Below are positions 25,210-38,125 of a stretch of DNA of 64,000 nt, one piece after another. The notes beneath the pieces are model-generated. The model did not search any database, was not told the origin of the DNA, and saw only the letters and a program-made list of their open reading frames with translations. Position 1 is the stretch's first letter; the number at the start of each line of letters is the position of its first letter. The stretch covers positions 75,001-139,000 of the forward strand of contig NW_024068007.1 of assembly GCF_009389715.1 (NCBI RefSeq). The letters are read 5' to 3'. This DNA comes from Phoenix dactylifera. Its lineage: Eukaryota; Streptophyta; Magnoliopsida; Arecales; Arecaceae. A program made the translations under genes and the position numbers.

Positions 25210-26886
25210 TCTATAATGCATGAGATGCACTATAGAGTGTTGTGCGGCTCTTGATGGCCGCAATCAAATAGTACATGCTATGTATGACATGGTACGTGCG
25301 CATGGACCATTTTATTTGATGGACGTCCATCTTTTGATGGTGGCCGCCAAGAGTTGTAGTACTTTGCAGTGTAGCCCGTGCACCACAGAGGATCGTAGTT
25401 GTAGAATATATACTAGAACGTTGGAGTTGGTAGGTATTTAGACATTTTAGGAGTTAGTTAATGTCTGCCAGATACCAAAGAAAGATGAGGAAAATTGAAG
25501 AATATGATGAGCAAAGCTGTAAAACAAATAGCTAACCCTAGCACTGCAACCATAAGTAATTGGAATCATAAAATAACCAAAATGTCATTACATATAGGGT
25601 GGGCATACAATCAAGGTATTAAGCTCAAATCCAATATTACTATATGAATTTTTGTTTGGATCCTACTTTTCCTTTCGATATATATTTATCATTATTTATC
25701 ATATTGCCTTAGGATTTTGAAGATGTGCCCGCATCTTTACATCTCTAGTGGAGACAGCGGTTATATCTTTCGCATGAAAGTAGGATTTATTTTTCTTCGT
25801 ATGAATTTATTATTGGATCATGCAATGGTCACTTCAAAATTTGTGTAGATGGATGAATGAAAAGGTTTAAAATATTTTGAGATTCATGTTGGATGCGATT
25901 CAAGGATCAACAGCGTCAAAGACAATCATTCTTTCACGCGAAAGACAACCTTAACCCCCCTACTAGTGCCTGGCATCCAAGCAGTCTTCGTTGAACGGGT
26001 GTGAATAAGGTTCCTACCACGTTATTGGTGCTAGTTATTAAACATTTTTGTCACTTTCTGATGCTGTCTCAATTATGACAAGCAGTTAAATATTTGTACT
26101 CGAAAGGCGCCATCAAACTTCGTGTGGAAGCAACAAATTGAGTATACACACACTGAAACATAGAAGACTCACTGAAAAAAAAAAAAAAAAAAACACTATC
26201 TTCCTCTCTTAGAAATATAGGGGGACCCCTCTAATTAATCATCAACTAGAATCCAGAACTATACTCTATATGTGCCTCACCATTCATGAATATAATAAAG
26301 AATCCCCTCCGTACGTAGATTTTTACAGAGAAAGGAAGGAATCCGGTTTAAGGAAATATAATCCAGGCCTACAAAGATTGTGAGAAGCCCTTCTTTTGAG
26401 ATTGAGCCCCCCCAAGAAATGCTTAACAAATAATCCCACTCATTCCTCCTTTTGAACCATCTTTTCCAAAGCATACCGATAGGTTAGCCGCGGAGATCTC
26501 AAAGAAGTCCCCAGGAAGCCACTAAGATGCTTCTCTAAACTCATTTCAGAAAAGAAAGAAGCATATCTAAACTGGTCGGCAGCTCATCATCCCATGATTT
26601 CGACTTTTCATAGCCTTTTCACGCGTGATCAAAACCCTCCTCTTGCACCATCTTAGTTTAAGTTAAAAGCTGGAGTGCAGAAGGAAGTCTTGCCAACTAG
26701 CGAAGCCGCCTTTACCCATAGGAAGTGCCCTCGAGAAACATGGGATTCAACATTTGAAAAAGAGGGTTAAGACACGTTTTGATACGTGGCCATGGTGTTC
26801 ATCCTCCATCCATTTGACTCCCCTAGTTCACACACCTCTATCTAATCATGCATGGAACGATGGTCCCAATATCATGATATCAACTT

Positions 26887-26890
<4 letters not shown>

Positions 26891-26929
<39 letters not shown>
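26891..26929. repeat. (TA)n microsatellite
   Basis: About 19 TA units followed by three GTAT units. Confidence 0.95.
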
Positions 26930-26941
<12 letters not shown>

Positions 26942-27879
26942 TGCACTAGGAGGCTTTGGTTATAAAGAATGGCCTAGCTCGGAGGGTGGAAAGAAGGTTG
27001 TACTCATTTCAAGGCCCGTAGAATAAGAGCTTAGAAGTTCCAAGTTCCTATCCTCTCTCTTCTTTTAACATGAAAATAAGAGACTCTTAGGAAACCAAGG
27101 TTTCATGCACATGCTACCCCACCAAGGGCTCTAACTCTCAAAGAAATTGACGAGTGGCGTTTCACGATCATTCCCTGGAACTTCCAACTCGATATAATTC
27201 CCTCTTCTCACCTCTGAAATCTCGCACCGTCTTGAAGAAGCATAGGAACCCTAAATGATGGTTTACCACTTACTAGGTCTACTTTAATCTTTTTCGATGA
27301 TTGCATAGCTATAAGTTCATGAACCTACTCTTTGCACGAGGAGAAGAGAATGTTAGGACTTAACTACAAACCATTTTAAAAATATAAAGGGTCCAATAAG
27401 ATGTACTATAGAGTGAATTAAATGCTTAAAAAATTTCATTTCCAAGTAACCGACATGTAAATTTTCATTTGCTCTTTTGACTAACAGCTTGTATCGACAC
27501 TTTATGCGCTGTTCATAAATCATACCAGTCTCCTCTCGCATCAAAAAAGAAAAAAAAAACACTTTATGAGATGAGTAAAGTAATAAAAAAGTTCCACATG
27601 CATCAACAATGCAATTTTTTTAATCCAAGTTTCCTATACATAATTTAGCAAAAGAAAAAAAAAAATTGAACATCGAACAAAATAACCTTCCCTCATTTTA
27701 GGCCTTAAAGAATTTATAAAAAACTATTTGATATTATCATCAAACACCCCATTTGGTAAGCTTTTTTTTTTTTTTTTTGTGGGAGGTGCAACTTGGATTA
27801 GAAGAATCTTAGGACAGGAAATGATGAGTCTTAACAAACGCACTTTGGACTCCATACATTAACACAAAAAAGGCAGCTA

Positions 27880-28150
27880 AAAGCCAAGGGTGGCTATGGC
27901 AGTGGGGAGGCGCCACCTGTCAATAAAGGTCGTCAATAGAGATTCAGTGGGCCCACACCAGGGATGGGTGGGACCCAGGCCGGTACTTCGGTCCCAACCA
28001 TTCCAACCTGGGAAGAGATTCGGCGGTCCCCACGTCCACATGGCGGAAAGTGGCGAAAAATGTTCCAGCCTGGCAGGTGGGACCCGCTATGCAGCTGTGG
28101 ATTTGGTTGGCCCGTTTCTTTCCGTGAGATGGCGGTGAAGTCCTTTCTCG
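27880..28150. promoter_or_regulatory. GC-rich promoter-like island without an obvious gene
   Basis: Roughly 270 bases of GC-rich DNA inside AT-rich surroundings. It contains GTGGGCCCACACC (site-II-like GGGCCCAC), GTGGGACCC twice and CACGTCCACATGG. Such motifs occur in plant promoters, but I see no following coding exon. It could also be a piece of a gene or an element. Low certainty. Confidence 0.3.
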
Positions 28151-28535
28151 AGTTAAGCATTCGGCGTTCTGAGGATAATAATTGAGAAAATGCTCTTTTT
28201 TCTCTCTTTTCGCTCTCTATTTTTGTCACGTCAGTCTTGTCAATGATTGTGAGATTATTATTTGTGAGCATGACAGGACTTGAAATATAATGATAGCTAA
28301 AAAAACGTTGCAACTCTGCAAGGCTTTCAACTTTGCTGAGGCATCAGATTCTATCAGTACAAACCACCCGCCCGTGCTATGGAATCCATATCTCAGCTTG
28401 TGTTATGTCGGACAATGTTGACATGATATTAGAATATCAATTAAGTTGAATTTTATTCATGATTCTTGATTTGGATGCTCTTTTAATAATAACCTCTCAT
28501 ATGCGTATAAATATGACCAAAATTTGTATAACTAT

Positions 28536-28921
28536 TGTGAGGACTCAGATTTATGTTTAGTTCCATATCAGTTATTTATCGAGAAGATCCTATATATTTA
28601 TATAGGATCAAATGATCCAAATAATAGATTGGGTGAGGTCCTAGATTGTAACAAAGATATCAGAGTGGACTCGGCTCATATTCTATATAGACTAGAGGAC
28701 ACTGCAGTACATATTTATGGAGGCCAATCACGGGCTGATCGTGGTGCTTGTAATTAGAATTGAATGGATTTAAACTCTTAGTCTGACGAATACATCAGAA
28801 CTTGAACATGGAGGGTATGGGAGGACCCAAGATCCTGGATAGTTATATAGAATCAAGTAATCCAAATAATATCTTCCAGTTAACCTTTTTGGATGAGATA
28901 CTGAGTTGACAACTATATAAA
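28536..28921 (+). mobile_element. TRIM element (miniature LTR retrotransposon), degenerate
   Basis: Flanked by a 5-base duplication ACTAT (28531-28535 and 28922-28926). The first LTR (28536-28653) begins TGTGAGGACTCA and ends TTGTAACA, followed by a methionine-type primer site (ATATCAGAG). A short non-coding internal region and a 5'-shortened second LTR ending GTTGACA follow. It is the same family as 45097-45536 and the solo LTRs. Confidence 0.82.
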
Positions 28922-29142
28922 TTAAATAGAACGAACTATATACAAGAGACTAAATATCGCATGCTAATTATATAAATACAAAGCAAAATGGCAACTAAAT
29001 TAAGTACTAGGTATTAATTTAATCTTTTTTATTAAAATAATGGTTAGATGAATGATGGGACCTAAAGTTGTCATTGTATTTTATCTGATATTTCATTATT
29101 GTATGTATGACAAATATCAGATTAAAAGATATCATCTAGATA

Positions 29143-29819
29143 CACTACAAGAAACTTGAACATTAGCGACGCTTTTTTTGGCTATTAGCGACGCTTAAAA
29201 GCGTCGGTAAAAATCATCCCGACGCTTTCCAAAGCGTCGGTAAAGCGTCGCCTATGCTACAGTGGAAAAAATATTTTCCGACGCTTTTAAAAGTGTCGCT
29301 CTTTCCCGACGCTTTAAAGCGTCGCGAATTCCCGACGCATTAAAGCGTCGCGAATTCCCGACGCATTAAAGCGTCGCGAATTCCCGACGCTTTAAAGCAT
29401 CGCGAATTTCCATTTGCAAAAAAAATACCATTTGCGGTCTGCATCTTCTCCTCTTCCATTCAGAAATACAAACAACCTCTCCAATCGATACCTTCGTTCC
29501 ATCCGTGCAGAGTGGTTGGGTTTGGCTATATAAACAGTTTTTTTTTTCAGATCCGCCGATGTGGGACTAAAATGAGGTGATTTTTTTGGCTTCCGACGAC
29601 GCTTTTAACGACGCTTTTAAGCGTCGTTATTTAACAACGCTAAAAAGCGTCGTTAAAAGTGTCGTTAATTACATATTAACTTCGACGACGCTTTTAAACG
29701 TCGTCATTAGCCGACGCTTTTTAAAAGCGTCGGCAAATGTTGACGGGAAAAATTTTTTGCCGACGCTTGGAATAAGCGTCGGCAAATAAGAGTCGGTAAT
29801 GTTCTTTTTTTATGTAGTG
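29143..29819. mobile_element. CACTA-type miniature DNA transposon
   Basis: Begins CACTACAAGAAA, ends TATGTAGTG, with a 3-base duplication ATA on both sides (29140-29142, 29820-29822). Both ends carry many inverted copies of a subterminal motif CGACGCTTT..AAAGCGTCG, typical of transposase-binding arrays in CACTA elements. There is no transposase, so it is non-autonomous. The middle has a TATATAAA box (about 29537) and some non-repetitive sequence of unknown origin. Confidence 0.88.
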
Positions 29820-29822
29820 ATA

Positions 29823-31490
29823 GTATAACCGCTTAATAAGTTGGTTATTTTATCTGCATCTTGATTATGATTAAAATTCCTATTTGTGACTAATTATATG
29901 ATGTCTTCTGTAGAGTTGTATCAAGGTACATTTTCTGATGAAACAAGGTAACTTACGATTTGTTCATCATTCTTGAACCAATTATGGACAATGGAAGGGC
30001 CTTGATTGTTTTCTTTTGTTATGCTAGCCAATTGTGACAATTGTGGCGCCTACAGTTACCAACATGTAATCCAAACACTAGTGTTGAGCAAGTTCCAAAT
30101 GGCTTTCATCTTTCTACCACATCTTAATGTAGATAATTTGTCTAAACAAGGATTTTCCACACAAAAGTCCATGTCTTCCATTTACACTAAAGTCAGAACC
30201 AATTAAAACATTGTGATTTTAGTAGCAGGGACTTCTTGTTATATTGTTTTGTTTTCATCAACTCATCATAGATTCTCTGGGTTGCAGGTGGAAAAAGGCA
30301 TGATTTCACTTCTAGCCGAAGCCACCAGGCTCTTATACGAATATCACTAACTAGAAATTGCCATTTAACTAAGGAAAAGGGCTAGAAATGGAGTGATGAT
30401 ATCTCCAGATTCCTACATGATAGCCAAGGCAAAGAGTGGCTGATTGATTGGGACATACAAGATTTATCTTGGCCCAGTCTAACCTAATATGCACTTCAAT
30501 TATGAGATGAGAACGGAGGAAACTCAAGACGAATAGCAGTTTCTTCTTATACCTGCATCAGTTTTGTGAAAAATGTGATACGGCCAAAGCTTCCCTGCAT
30601 TTCTAATGTTTCATCTATAATTAAATCTGTAATGAAGTGCATGGTACTCCTAAAGTCCTCTGTAAAGACATACAGTCCCTTATTACTTCTGCAGTCTTCT
30701 GCAAGGACATACAAGTAACCGTAGGACAGCTTGGATTAGTCTCTCTGGGAAACAAAGTAATACTGTACAAAGTAATACTGCTGTTATGAAAAACTTTTTC
30801 ATGCGACATTCAAAAAAATAGCAAAGAAGGCCTGAAATTTTTCAGTAATAAGAATTGTGACAAAAAATTAACAAAAATAGCTTTCTCTTTGATCTTTTAA
30901 TGGTTTTAGATTAACCTATTTCATTTGTTTTAACTAACTAGTTATGATCCAAGCTATTTAGTATAACAGAAGTATGCTGCCATCTTTTACATTACATTGC
31001 ATTTGATACTAATCAGAGCTCTGGTCAGAAGCAAGAGAGAAGCGAAACATGTTAGTCCTATTAGATGCATAAGATACAGTGCCTAAAAAACCTGTTCAGA
31101 GATATATTAGAAGTGGAGAGAACTCTTATTAGTGAAGATCTCATTTTTTTGAGGCGAAAGGGAGGGAAAACCATCTCACCCATAATAGTTAAGATCTCAA
31201 TACTACATGACGACGTCTTTGAGACATCAACAAACTAGTTATGACAGCAAGTGGCGCTAGAACTTGTGGCCCTTGGAGGAGAAATTGGAGGAGAAAAATT
31301 GGTCCTTTGCAAAAGAATTGAGAGGTCCGAAGGGGCTCTAAATAGTAACCCGAATGGAACAAAAAGTGGGTCATAGCCTCCAAACCAATCATACTGATCA
31401 GCCGTAATATTCTGGCAAAATGAAATTTAAACTCTGATCATTATCTGAAAGTGATTGATAAAAGAGCTACTGATGCTTAATATTGAAACA
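29823..31490. other. No gene recognised
   Basis: AT-rich DNA with short open frames lacking recognisable domains. I see no RNA gene or structured repeat. Confidence 0.5.
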
Positions 31491-31499
31491 GATCTAGCA

Positions 31500-31770
31500 T
31501 TTGCTCAAAATTCGATGATGACCAAAATTTTGGATCTCTGCGGATATTGGAGACAAAAGAGGATAAAGAAGACAAGGTCCAAAAGGCTGGAATATGCCTG
31601 TTGCTGCTGCGGCTAGTTGGCATATCTGGTTGGAGAGGAATAATAGAATTTTCAGAAATTCTTGATCCGGTACTAGAGAGTTGCATTGTGAGATGAAGAG
31701 CAAGTTAAGATCATTGGTTGTTTTGGTCAAGAAACTAATTAGAGTGAAAAGAGCCACTGGATTATAAAAT
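31500..31770 (+). mobile_element. LINE 3'-end remnant
   Basis: The plus-strand frame reads SWHIWLERNNRIFRNS, a sequence typical of the C-terminus of plant L1-type ORF2, with stops around it. A small decayed fragment. Confidence 0.6.
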
Positions 31771-31964
31771 TTGGATGACCATATCTACTTTGGACTCGTT
31801 TGATTTGCGGAAAAAAAATTCTCTCACTAAAATATTTTTCCTAGAAAGCCAATGCCTGGATATATGATATATGAAAGAACAATTTTTTTATATTTGGTTG
31901 AAAATATAAAAATGACACATTTTAGAGTGGCTTATGTTTAGTTGAGCATTTACTTTTTTGAGAA

Positions 31965-32590
31965 AATTATGTAAAATACCTATTATACTCTTAATAAAGA
32001 AAAAATCTTACCTTATTGTATCTAAAAACTTAAGTGTACTTTTAGATAAAAAAATATATCCTAATTTCTGGCCAGTAAGAATGGTATTTTTTCATGTTCT
32101 ATTTTCCAATAAATGTAAGAATCTTGTTTCCGTGAGAAAATTACTTTTTTCATCTCACTCTTTTAGAAATTCTAACCAAATATGAGAAATTTCCCCATCT
32201 TCTTATTGGCCATACTTTTCTCTGTCATCTTTCAGTAAATCAAACAAGGTCTTTATATCCATTTTCTTTCCTCTTCTAACTCTCTTATTTTTTTTGTCTG
32301 CCTTCTTCCTTTCTCGACTACTTGCACTCCCAATTGCTTCCTAAAAGAAAAAAAAAGAATATATTTGAGTGAATCATAGATTGAATGAGAGCATGCTTGC
32401 TTGTGATAAACCATTTGATAGGCCACTCTTCCGAGGCTGTGATAAAAAAATTTTTTTTGTTAGGAACGGTATCTACAGGCGCAAAAAAATAATAAATCTA
32501 AAACACCCCTCAGATCTTGTGATCTTCAAAACTTTCGGTAGAATACCTCGAAAGCCTTGTCTTGGATATTATCTAAAGCATACATTAAAT
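31965..32590 (+). repeat. YUCCA upstream region, copied inverted at about 8870-9525
   Basis: The two stretches align as reverse complements with small indels (about 85% identity by eye). This sets the outer limit of the segment that gave rise to copy 2. No gene is seen in it. Confidence 0.8.
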
Positions 32591-32691
32591 TAAACATTAA
32601 ACAAAGGAAGGAGGCGGCCGGGCTCATCATTTGACAAGGACCTTGAGAGCACCAACTTCGCTCCTTTGAAGCTCCCATGGCCATCTCCACC

Positions 32692-32699
32692 TATTTAAA
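32692..32699 (+). promoter_or_regulatory. TATA box of the intact YUCCA gene
   Basis: TATTTAAA about 200 bases before the ATG at 32900, implying a 5' UTR of about 170 bases. Confidence 0.7.
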
Positions 32700-32899
32700 C
32701 ACCCCCCATCCTCTCGTCCTTTCCAACTTCAACAAAGATTTCATTGCCTACTGCCGTCCTCTCAACTCCTTCCCATCTTCACTCCTATCTCCTCAGACCA
32801 ACTCCATTGGCAACAATACTACTAACCTTTCATCTCCTCTGGTCACAAACTCCACCTCATTATCAACCAATCCCTCCAGAATCACGCATCCATTTGAAC

Positions 32900-34737
32900 A
32901 TGGCTTATCAGTTCGATTTCTTCTCTCGACGGTGTGTGTGGGTGAATGGCCCGATCATCGTCGGAGCTGGCCCGTCCGGCCTAGCAGTGGGTGCATGCCT
33001 GAAGGAGCAAGGCGTTCCCTTCGTGATCCTCGAGCGCTCCGACTGCATTGCCTCCCTCTGGCAAAAGCGTACTTACGACCGCCTGAAACTCCACCTCCCC
33101 AAACAATTCTGCCAGCTTCCGAAGCTCCCCTTCCCGGAGGACTACCCTGAGTACCCGTCCAAGAAGCAGTTCATAGACTACTTGGAGTCATACGCTAAGC
33201 ACTTCGACATCAACCCAAGGTTCAACCAGTCAGTTCAGTCCGCGAGGTACGACGAGACGTGCGGATTATGGCGTGTAAGGACTGCCGGGTCTGGTGCCGA
33301 GGTGGAGTACATTGGCCGGTGGCTGGTGGTGGCCACCGGCGAGAATGCCGAACGAGTAGTCCCTGAGCTGGAGGGACTGGGGCAGTTTGGCGGCGATGTC
33401 ACGCATGTCTGTGACTACAAATCCGGCAGGGCCTACCAGGGCAAGCGGGTATTGGTGGTCGGATGCGGCAACTCCGGCATGGAGGTCTGTCTCGACCTCT
33501 GCGACCACAATGCCTTCCCATCAATGGTTGTTCGCGATTCGGTGAGCGATTACTGCTGAAAGAATAACAGTTTCAGACAATTTTTTCTAGTACAAAAATC
33601 TCCAGTTCTTCTGATGGATCTCTGATTTATTTAACAGGTTCATGTACTGCCAAGAGAGGCTCTCGGGAAATCGACGTTCGAGCTGGCTGTTTTCCTGCGG
33701 AAGTGGCTGCCACTCTGGCTGGTGGACAGGATTCTACTGGTACTAGCACGGCTGGTTCTTGGTAACGTAAAGAAGTATGGTTTGAAGAGGCCTTCCATTG
33801 GTCCTCTGGAGCTTAAGAACACACGAGGGAGGACCCCTGTTTTGGATATCGGCGCCCTGGGCAAGATAAAGTCCGGTGATATAAAGGTGGTTCCTGGGAT
33901 CAAGAGGTTTATGCCGGGAAAAGTTGAGCTCGTCGATGGCCAGATCCTTGATGTTGATTCAGTTATCTTGGCTACTGGGTACCGAAGCAACGTTCCTCAA
34001 TGGCTTCAGGTTTTAAGCCTTTTCCCTTCTTTTTCTTCTTAGTCTTTAGTTCTATGAGGGAGGGTAGCTCTGTTTTGGCTTTTTCCATCATTATTTTTCA
34101 AATCCATAGGATTGTAGAATTTCTTTTATAAAAGCTAAGCTTGTTCTTCCCCATGTTGCTGACAGTTAAAAGAAGTTAGATGCCTCTCTCAAAATTTTAT
34201 ACAATGTTTTCTTAAGAAGAGGTGGGATTTGACTTAGAACTGCAGTTATGGGACTTCTCACATGGTTCTCCATGATATTGAGATAAAATAATACTAGAGA
34301 TGATCAGACACTGTTCCTGAATAAGTTTGGCACGGTTTGGTGGTCTTGGTTTTATCCCACCCATAGGAAATAGTTAGTGACAGTTGAGGTATTGGACTAA
34401 ATTGGAAGTTTTGAGGGTGCTTTGGAGAGAAGTTATTAGTGTGCTTTACTAATTCCATGTATATGTTTGAAAAGCATGGGGAGTCACTTATTTTTTGGGT
34501 TTAATTTTTCAGGGAACTGACTTCTTCTCTAAAGATGGATACCCGAAAGTGCCATTCCCAAATGGGTGGAAAGGGAACTCAGGGCTCTATGCTGTTGGGT
34601 TCACAAGGAGAGGGCTCTCTGGTGCCTCCTCAGATGCTGTGAGGATAGCAAAGGACATTGGCAGGGTCTGGAAAGAGGAAACAGAGCCAGCAAAGAGGCA
34701 CACTGCTTGCCATAGGAGATGCATCTCACAGATCTAA
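32900..34737 (+). CDS. YUC: YUCCA flavin monooxygenase (auxin biosynthesis), three exons, intact
   Basis: Exons are 32900-33541, 33638-34009 and 34513-34737; introns of 96 and 503 bases have GT..AG ends and keep frame, giving 412 codons, normal for the family. YUCCA enzymes convert indole-3-pyruvate to indole-3-acetic acid using FAD, NADPH and oxygen. Visible motifs: FAD site GAGPSG (residues 22-27), NADPH site GCGNSG (188-193), ATGENAE, ATGYRSN (326-332) and the C-terminal [10 protein letters not shown]. The N-terminal [18 protein letters not shown] and C-terminal HRRCIS resemble the YUC3/YUC7/YUC8/YUC9 group. The ATG was chosen because it matches the family start; an in-frame upstream ATG at 32744 lies in the presumed 5' UTR. 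Two broken inverted copies of exon 1 lie at 5280-6942. All key residues are present and I see no defect. Confidence 0.96.
33542..33637 (+). other. YUCCA intron 1
   Basis: Starts GTGAGC, ends TTTAACAG, phase 0. The same intron is present in both inverted copies, proving they are DNA-level duplicates. Confidence 0.93.
34010..34512 (+). other. YUCCA intron 2
   Basis: 503 bases, GTTTTA..TTTTTCAG, joining ..WLQ to GTDFF.. in phase 0. It is absent from the inverted copies, which end before it. Confidence 0.9.
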
Positions 34738-34740
34738 TGA

Positions 34741-37085
34741 CATCCCCTTCTGCTGTTCATTTCCTGTTAATTTCCTTCCTTTCTTCTTTTCCTCTTCTGG
34801 TGAAACTGACCGTAGAGTAGTGTAAAATAGAGTAAAGTAAGTGCAGAGCCCTCTCTCAATGGAGCCAGAGTTTTGGACAAAGATTGGGCCTCTTGTACAG
34901 AGAACCGTTGAAGATGATGAGGCTTTATTCCCTTTTGAGAACTTTGTACAACAATTTCAAATCTTTTACTTCAGTGGAAAGAGTACATTTCTTTTTATCT
35001 GGCTGGTATTTTTCTGAGCTTCTCTGCGATCCATCTCTTCTATTCTCCCTCCCACTAACCAACATACTGGACAAAACAAATGGGCTTCTGTGCTTTGTTC
35101 CTGTTCTTCGAATCTGGGATTGCTTTCCCCTTCACCATGTACATCTGAAAAGGCTGGTTAAATTCCACAGCAAAGTCTTGCAGGACTCGAGGAGTAAACT
35201 CTGTTTCACAGCAGGACAGTATCGGTCATTTCATACGATTTAATGTAAAGTGAATGCAATGACAATGCACTAAAAGCTACTGCAATCTGTATGAATTATT
35301 CCTTGAAAATTAAAGAACTCCCACTAGAACCAGAAACACCCAGCCACATGCCGAAGGCCCACCAAATCATTAGCTCCTAAGAAGCGCATCAGATTACTTT
35401 GAGTATACTGCTGTAAAGTTTTGAGCCTCATTAAACCAGGAGGGAAAGTGGGTTGAAGAGCAAAGGAACCATGGCCATATTCTCAAGCTCTACGCATTTT
35501 CTGATTTCTAATGCTTGTAAAAGAATCCTAAAGTGCTATTCTTTCAATCATTGCAGACCCTGAAATTAGCACTAGTTCTGGCCAATGGTATCATCCAACT
35601 TTGCTGCACCATTTACCCTTCTTTTGATCATTGGAAGGCTGTCCTTTCTATCTATGTGGATCCCCTGGGATCCTTCTGAGTAGTCCTGGTTGCACAGCCC
35701 AGAGTGCATGGCCACATGCATCTCGGGGCCCCGGACACATGGCCTGGCCACCGCAACCTCCATATCTCCAACCCCAGCCCGGCCCCCCACTTTGTGAATG
35801 CACACATGCTTGTGCCCGTGCGAGCAAACATACTCACACCTGCGTCATTTGATGCCCACTACATATGTTTGGAATGCTCTGTCTCTTTATGGGCTTTAGA
35901 TGCTCTTCATTGTGAATGCTGACGTTGAAAGTTCGGTAGTTTTGGTGTCATTGTGTGATCAGATTCACCCCAGGCGTCTCTTTCTGGAAATGAGACTAAA
36001 GCTTTGCCAGATCTTAGCAAATTTAAGGCCATTAGCAGTTATCATAACCAAAGTAGTTCTTTCTTTCTTAACAACAATTAGTCCATCCATTCGGGCTTTT
36101 GCATCTGCATATTAGAGGCAATAGAATCCTTTGTTTTCTGCTTCTCAACTTTCTCTGTTTTGAATCCGAGGTACAAATTCATCTTCGAAGAAATGTACCA
36201 GTTAGGGGAATTAATTATGTTTCAATAGAGCGCGTCACTAATGATCCATAATCTGGAAACTTGTTGAGGTTTGCATGGAAGGAAGTATACTTCGTAGAGA
36301 TCCTTCTGGGATTGCTAAAAGCTTCATTTTAAAGCATCTGTTACGAAGTTGGTACCTCAGGTGACTAATATTATTCTCAAGTTTTCCTTCACAGAGATAT
36401 TTTGAGACCGAAATCTTAATCGATGCGTTCTGAGACAGAGATATCTCAATCGACACTTTTGGAGACAGATATCTCATTCGATACTTTCTGAGACAGATAT
36501 CTTAATCGATGACTCAGCTAGGAGTGATGCAAGGCTTCTCTCTCAGGATACCTAACAAATGTTGTGGCTCTGAAATGCAGTCACAATTCATGTCTTTTCA
36601 CCTATAAGAAATGCTTTTCCAATTTCCAAGACATTAAGTATACACAACTGCATCCTCAGATGCTGTCACATTCTGTGTAAGAACAACATGCACAATTGTG
36701 GATAACCATTTCGAGGGAATCGACTCTCTATGTTCTACTTTTTCATGTCATCAAAAGCAAGGTAAGATTCAGCATTTCTATGTCTAGTCCTAGCTTTTCT
36801 TCATTTTATTTCTATATATTCTTTCATAGGTGATGTATCACATATGCCATTAGTGAAGGCTTCTCAAGGTAGAGATGCAGTAGAGGGAGGGTGAGAGAGA
36901 GAGAGAATATTTATATTTTTCTTTTGAAGCTTAAAAGAATGCAGTAATTTGCTCGAGGATATTTGCCTAATGCCGTATGGGAAAAAATCGATAAAGCCTG
37001 CAAAAGTCTTATGGGAGCAGGGAAAGTTAAGATGAATAGATAATCCAAAGAGAATGCTAATTTGTGAAGACCGATCAATAGGATT
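34741..37085. other. YUCCA 3' flank and intergenic DNA, no gene recognised
   Basis: The first few hundred bases probably include the YUCCA 3' UTR. Short open frames on both strands have no recognisable product. Confidence 0.6.
36395..36515. repeat. Minisatellite, about 32-35 bases x 3-4
   Basis: Tandem imperfect units containing GAGACAGATATCT(C/T)A(A/T)TCGA with spacer TTCT or CTTT. Confidence 0.75.
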
Positions 37086-37785
37086 GTCACGCCCTGAATC
37101 CAATATCCAAGTCGGCTATGTGACATGGCTGCATACTCCCTAGGGCCAGGCCCTACACAATATGCAAGGCCTAAGATGAATAATATCCATATAATTTCAA
37201 AAATTTAAAACAACAATTAATAGTCAATTTAATCCAATAAAACCATTATAATTAAATAACTAACTTGCTCAATTACAAAATTTCAGATGTTCACCGGTAT
37301 CAAAAAAATAGAGATAGCTAACTAATAAACTAATAACTCTACAGCTCGAACTTGATGTCTCACTCATTCAAGATTACGCACCCTATGACTCTGGAAAAAA
37401 AATATAAAGAAGAATATGAGTTTTTCCAGCCCAGCAAGAATTTCCAACCACTACACCATAAATAATACAATAAAAAATATTTAAATAAACAATACCAGAT
37501 AAAATAATTACCTTAATCATAACCGAAAAGCTAATTTCGAAATAGCATGCACATAAGGACACAAATTAATCAAATGCCTGTTCGGGGAATTCATCCAATT
37601 AGCTAATCAAATTCATCAACTAAACTCTAATAGATCTCGGGGCATTTAATTGATTATTTTGAATTCTATAATCAACTACCTAGCATATGTTTTCGATCAA
37701 AAATTTGATTACATGTTTGCAAATGAATTAATAGTGTACACAATGATTCTAGAAAGAAAACGGTTGGTATGAAGTAGTCTTTTTA
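37085..37785 (-). mobile_element. LTR-like fragment
   Basis: Begins on the plus strand TGTCACGCCCTGAATCC, a form typical of the inverted 3' end of plant Gypsy LTRs. The block with CATACTCCCTAGGGCC recurs at 63950 to the window end, just past kiwellin unit C. No coding region is attached. It could be a solo LTR or a piece of the kiwellin repeat unit. Confidence 0.4.
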
Positions 37786-38125
37786 ACACCACCCTTGGAG
37801 TTGAAAGGTGATTTTATGTTTATGGTCCAGAGTTCAGAGGATGTGGAGGAGATTTGATCAATGTGGCAATCCAATCTCACCACCCACATGTGATGCCCCG
37901 TGGGCTAGTAGTTAATCATAATGCTTAAATTCGGTGAGCTGCTGCTTGCTACTTGTGGATTACATATGGATTACATTGGCAGGGCATACACATTCCCTCC
38001 GGCGATTGATAGATTGGAATGTTAGTGGTGGCTCCTCTGGATATTTAGCTAGCCATTGTAGCCATGATCATAATACCGAGATTGCCCTAGTAAAAGGAAA
38101 TAACAACTAATGTGTATTTCTTAAT

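Larger units (their letters stand above)
20982..28535. other. Gene-poor stretch, no gene recognised
   Basis: Extremely AT-rich, TAATAATA-like DNA at about 20985-21190, then ordinary AT-rich DNA. Short open frames here (for example near 23577 and 24853) show no known domain, biased composition or splice context. A motif CCTTTGTGCYGGTRCACTA occurs at 9540 and again at 21190, just outside the Athila insertion, and looks like an old local duplication. Confidence 0.6.

Noticed and set aside
24853-25263. 136-codon frame with repeated LTFQPQH
   Set aside because: The repeat in the protein reflects a short DNA tandem duplication; no known family.
32744-32899. Upstream in-frame ATG extending the YUCCA protein by 52 residues
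   Set aside because: The extension is not YUCCA-like and lies in the presumed 5' UTR; the family start is MAYQFDFF.. at 32900.
35572-35922. Cluster of 60-77-codon frames downstream of YUCCA
   Set aside because: Overlapping on both strands in a locally GC-rich patch; nothing recognisable.
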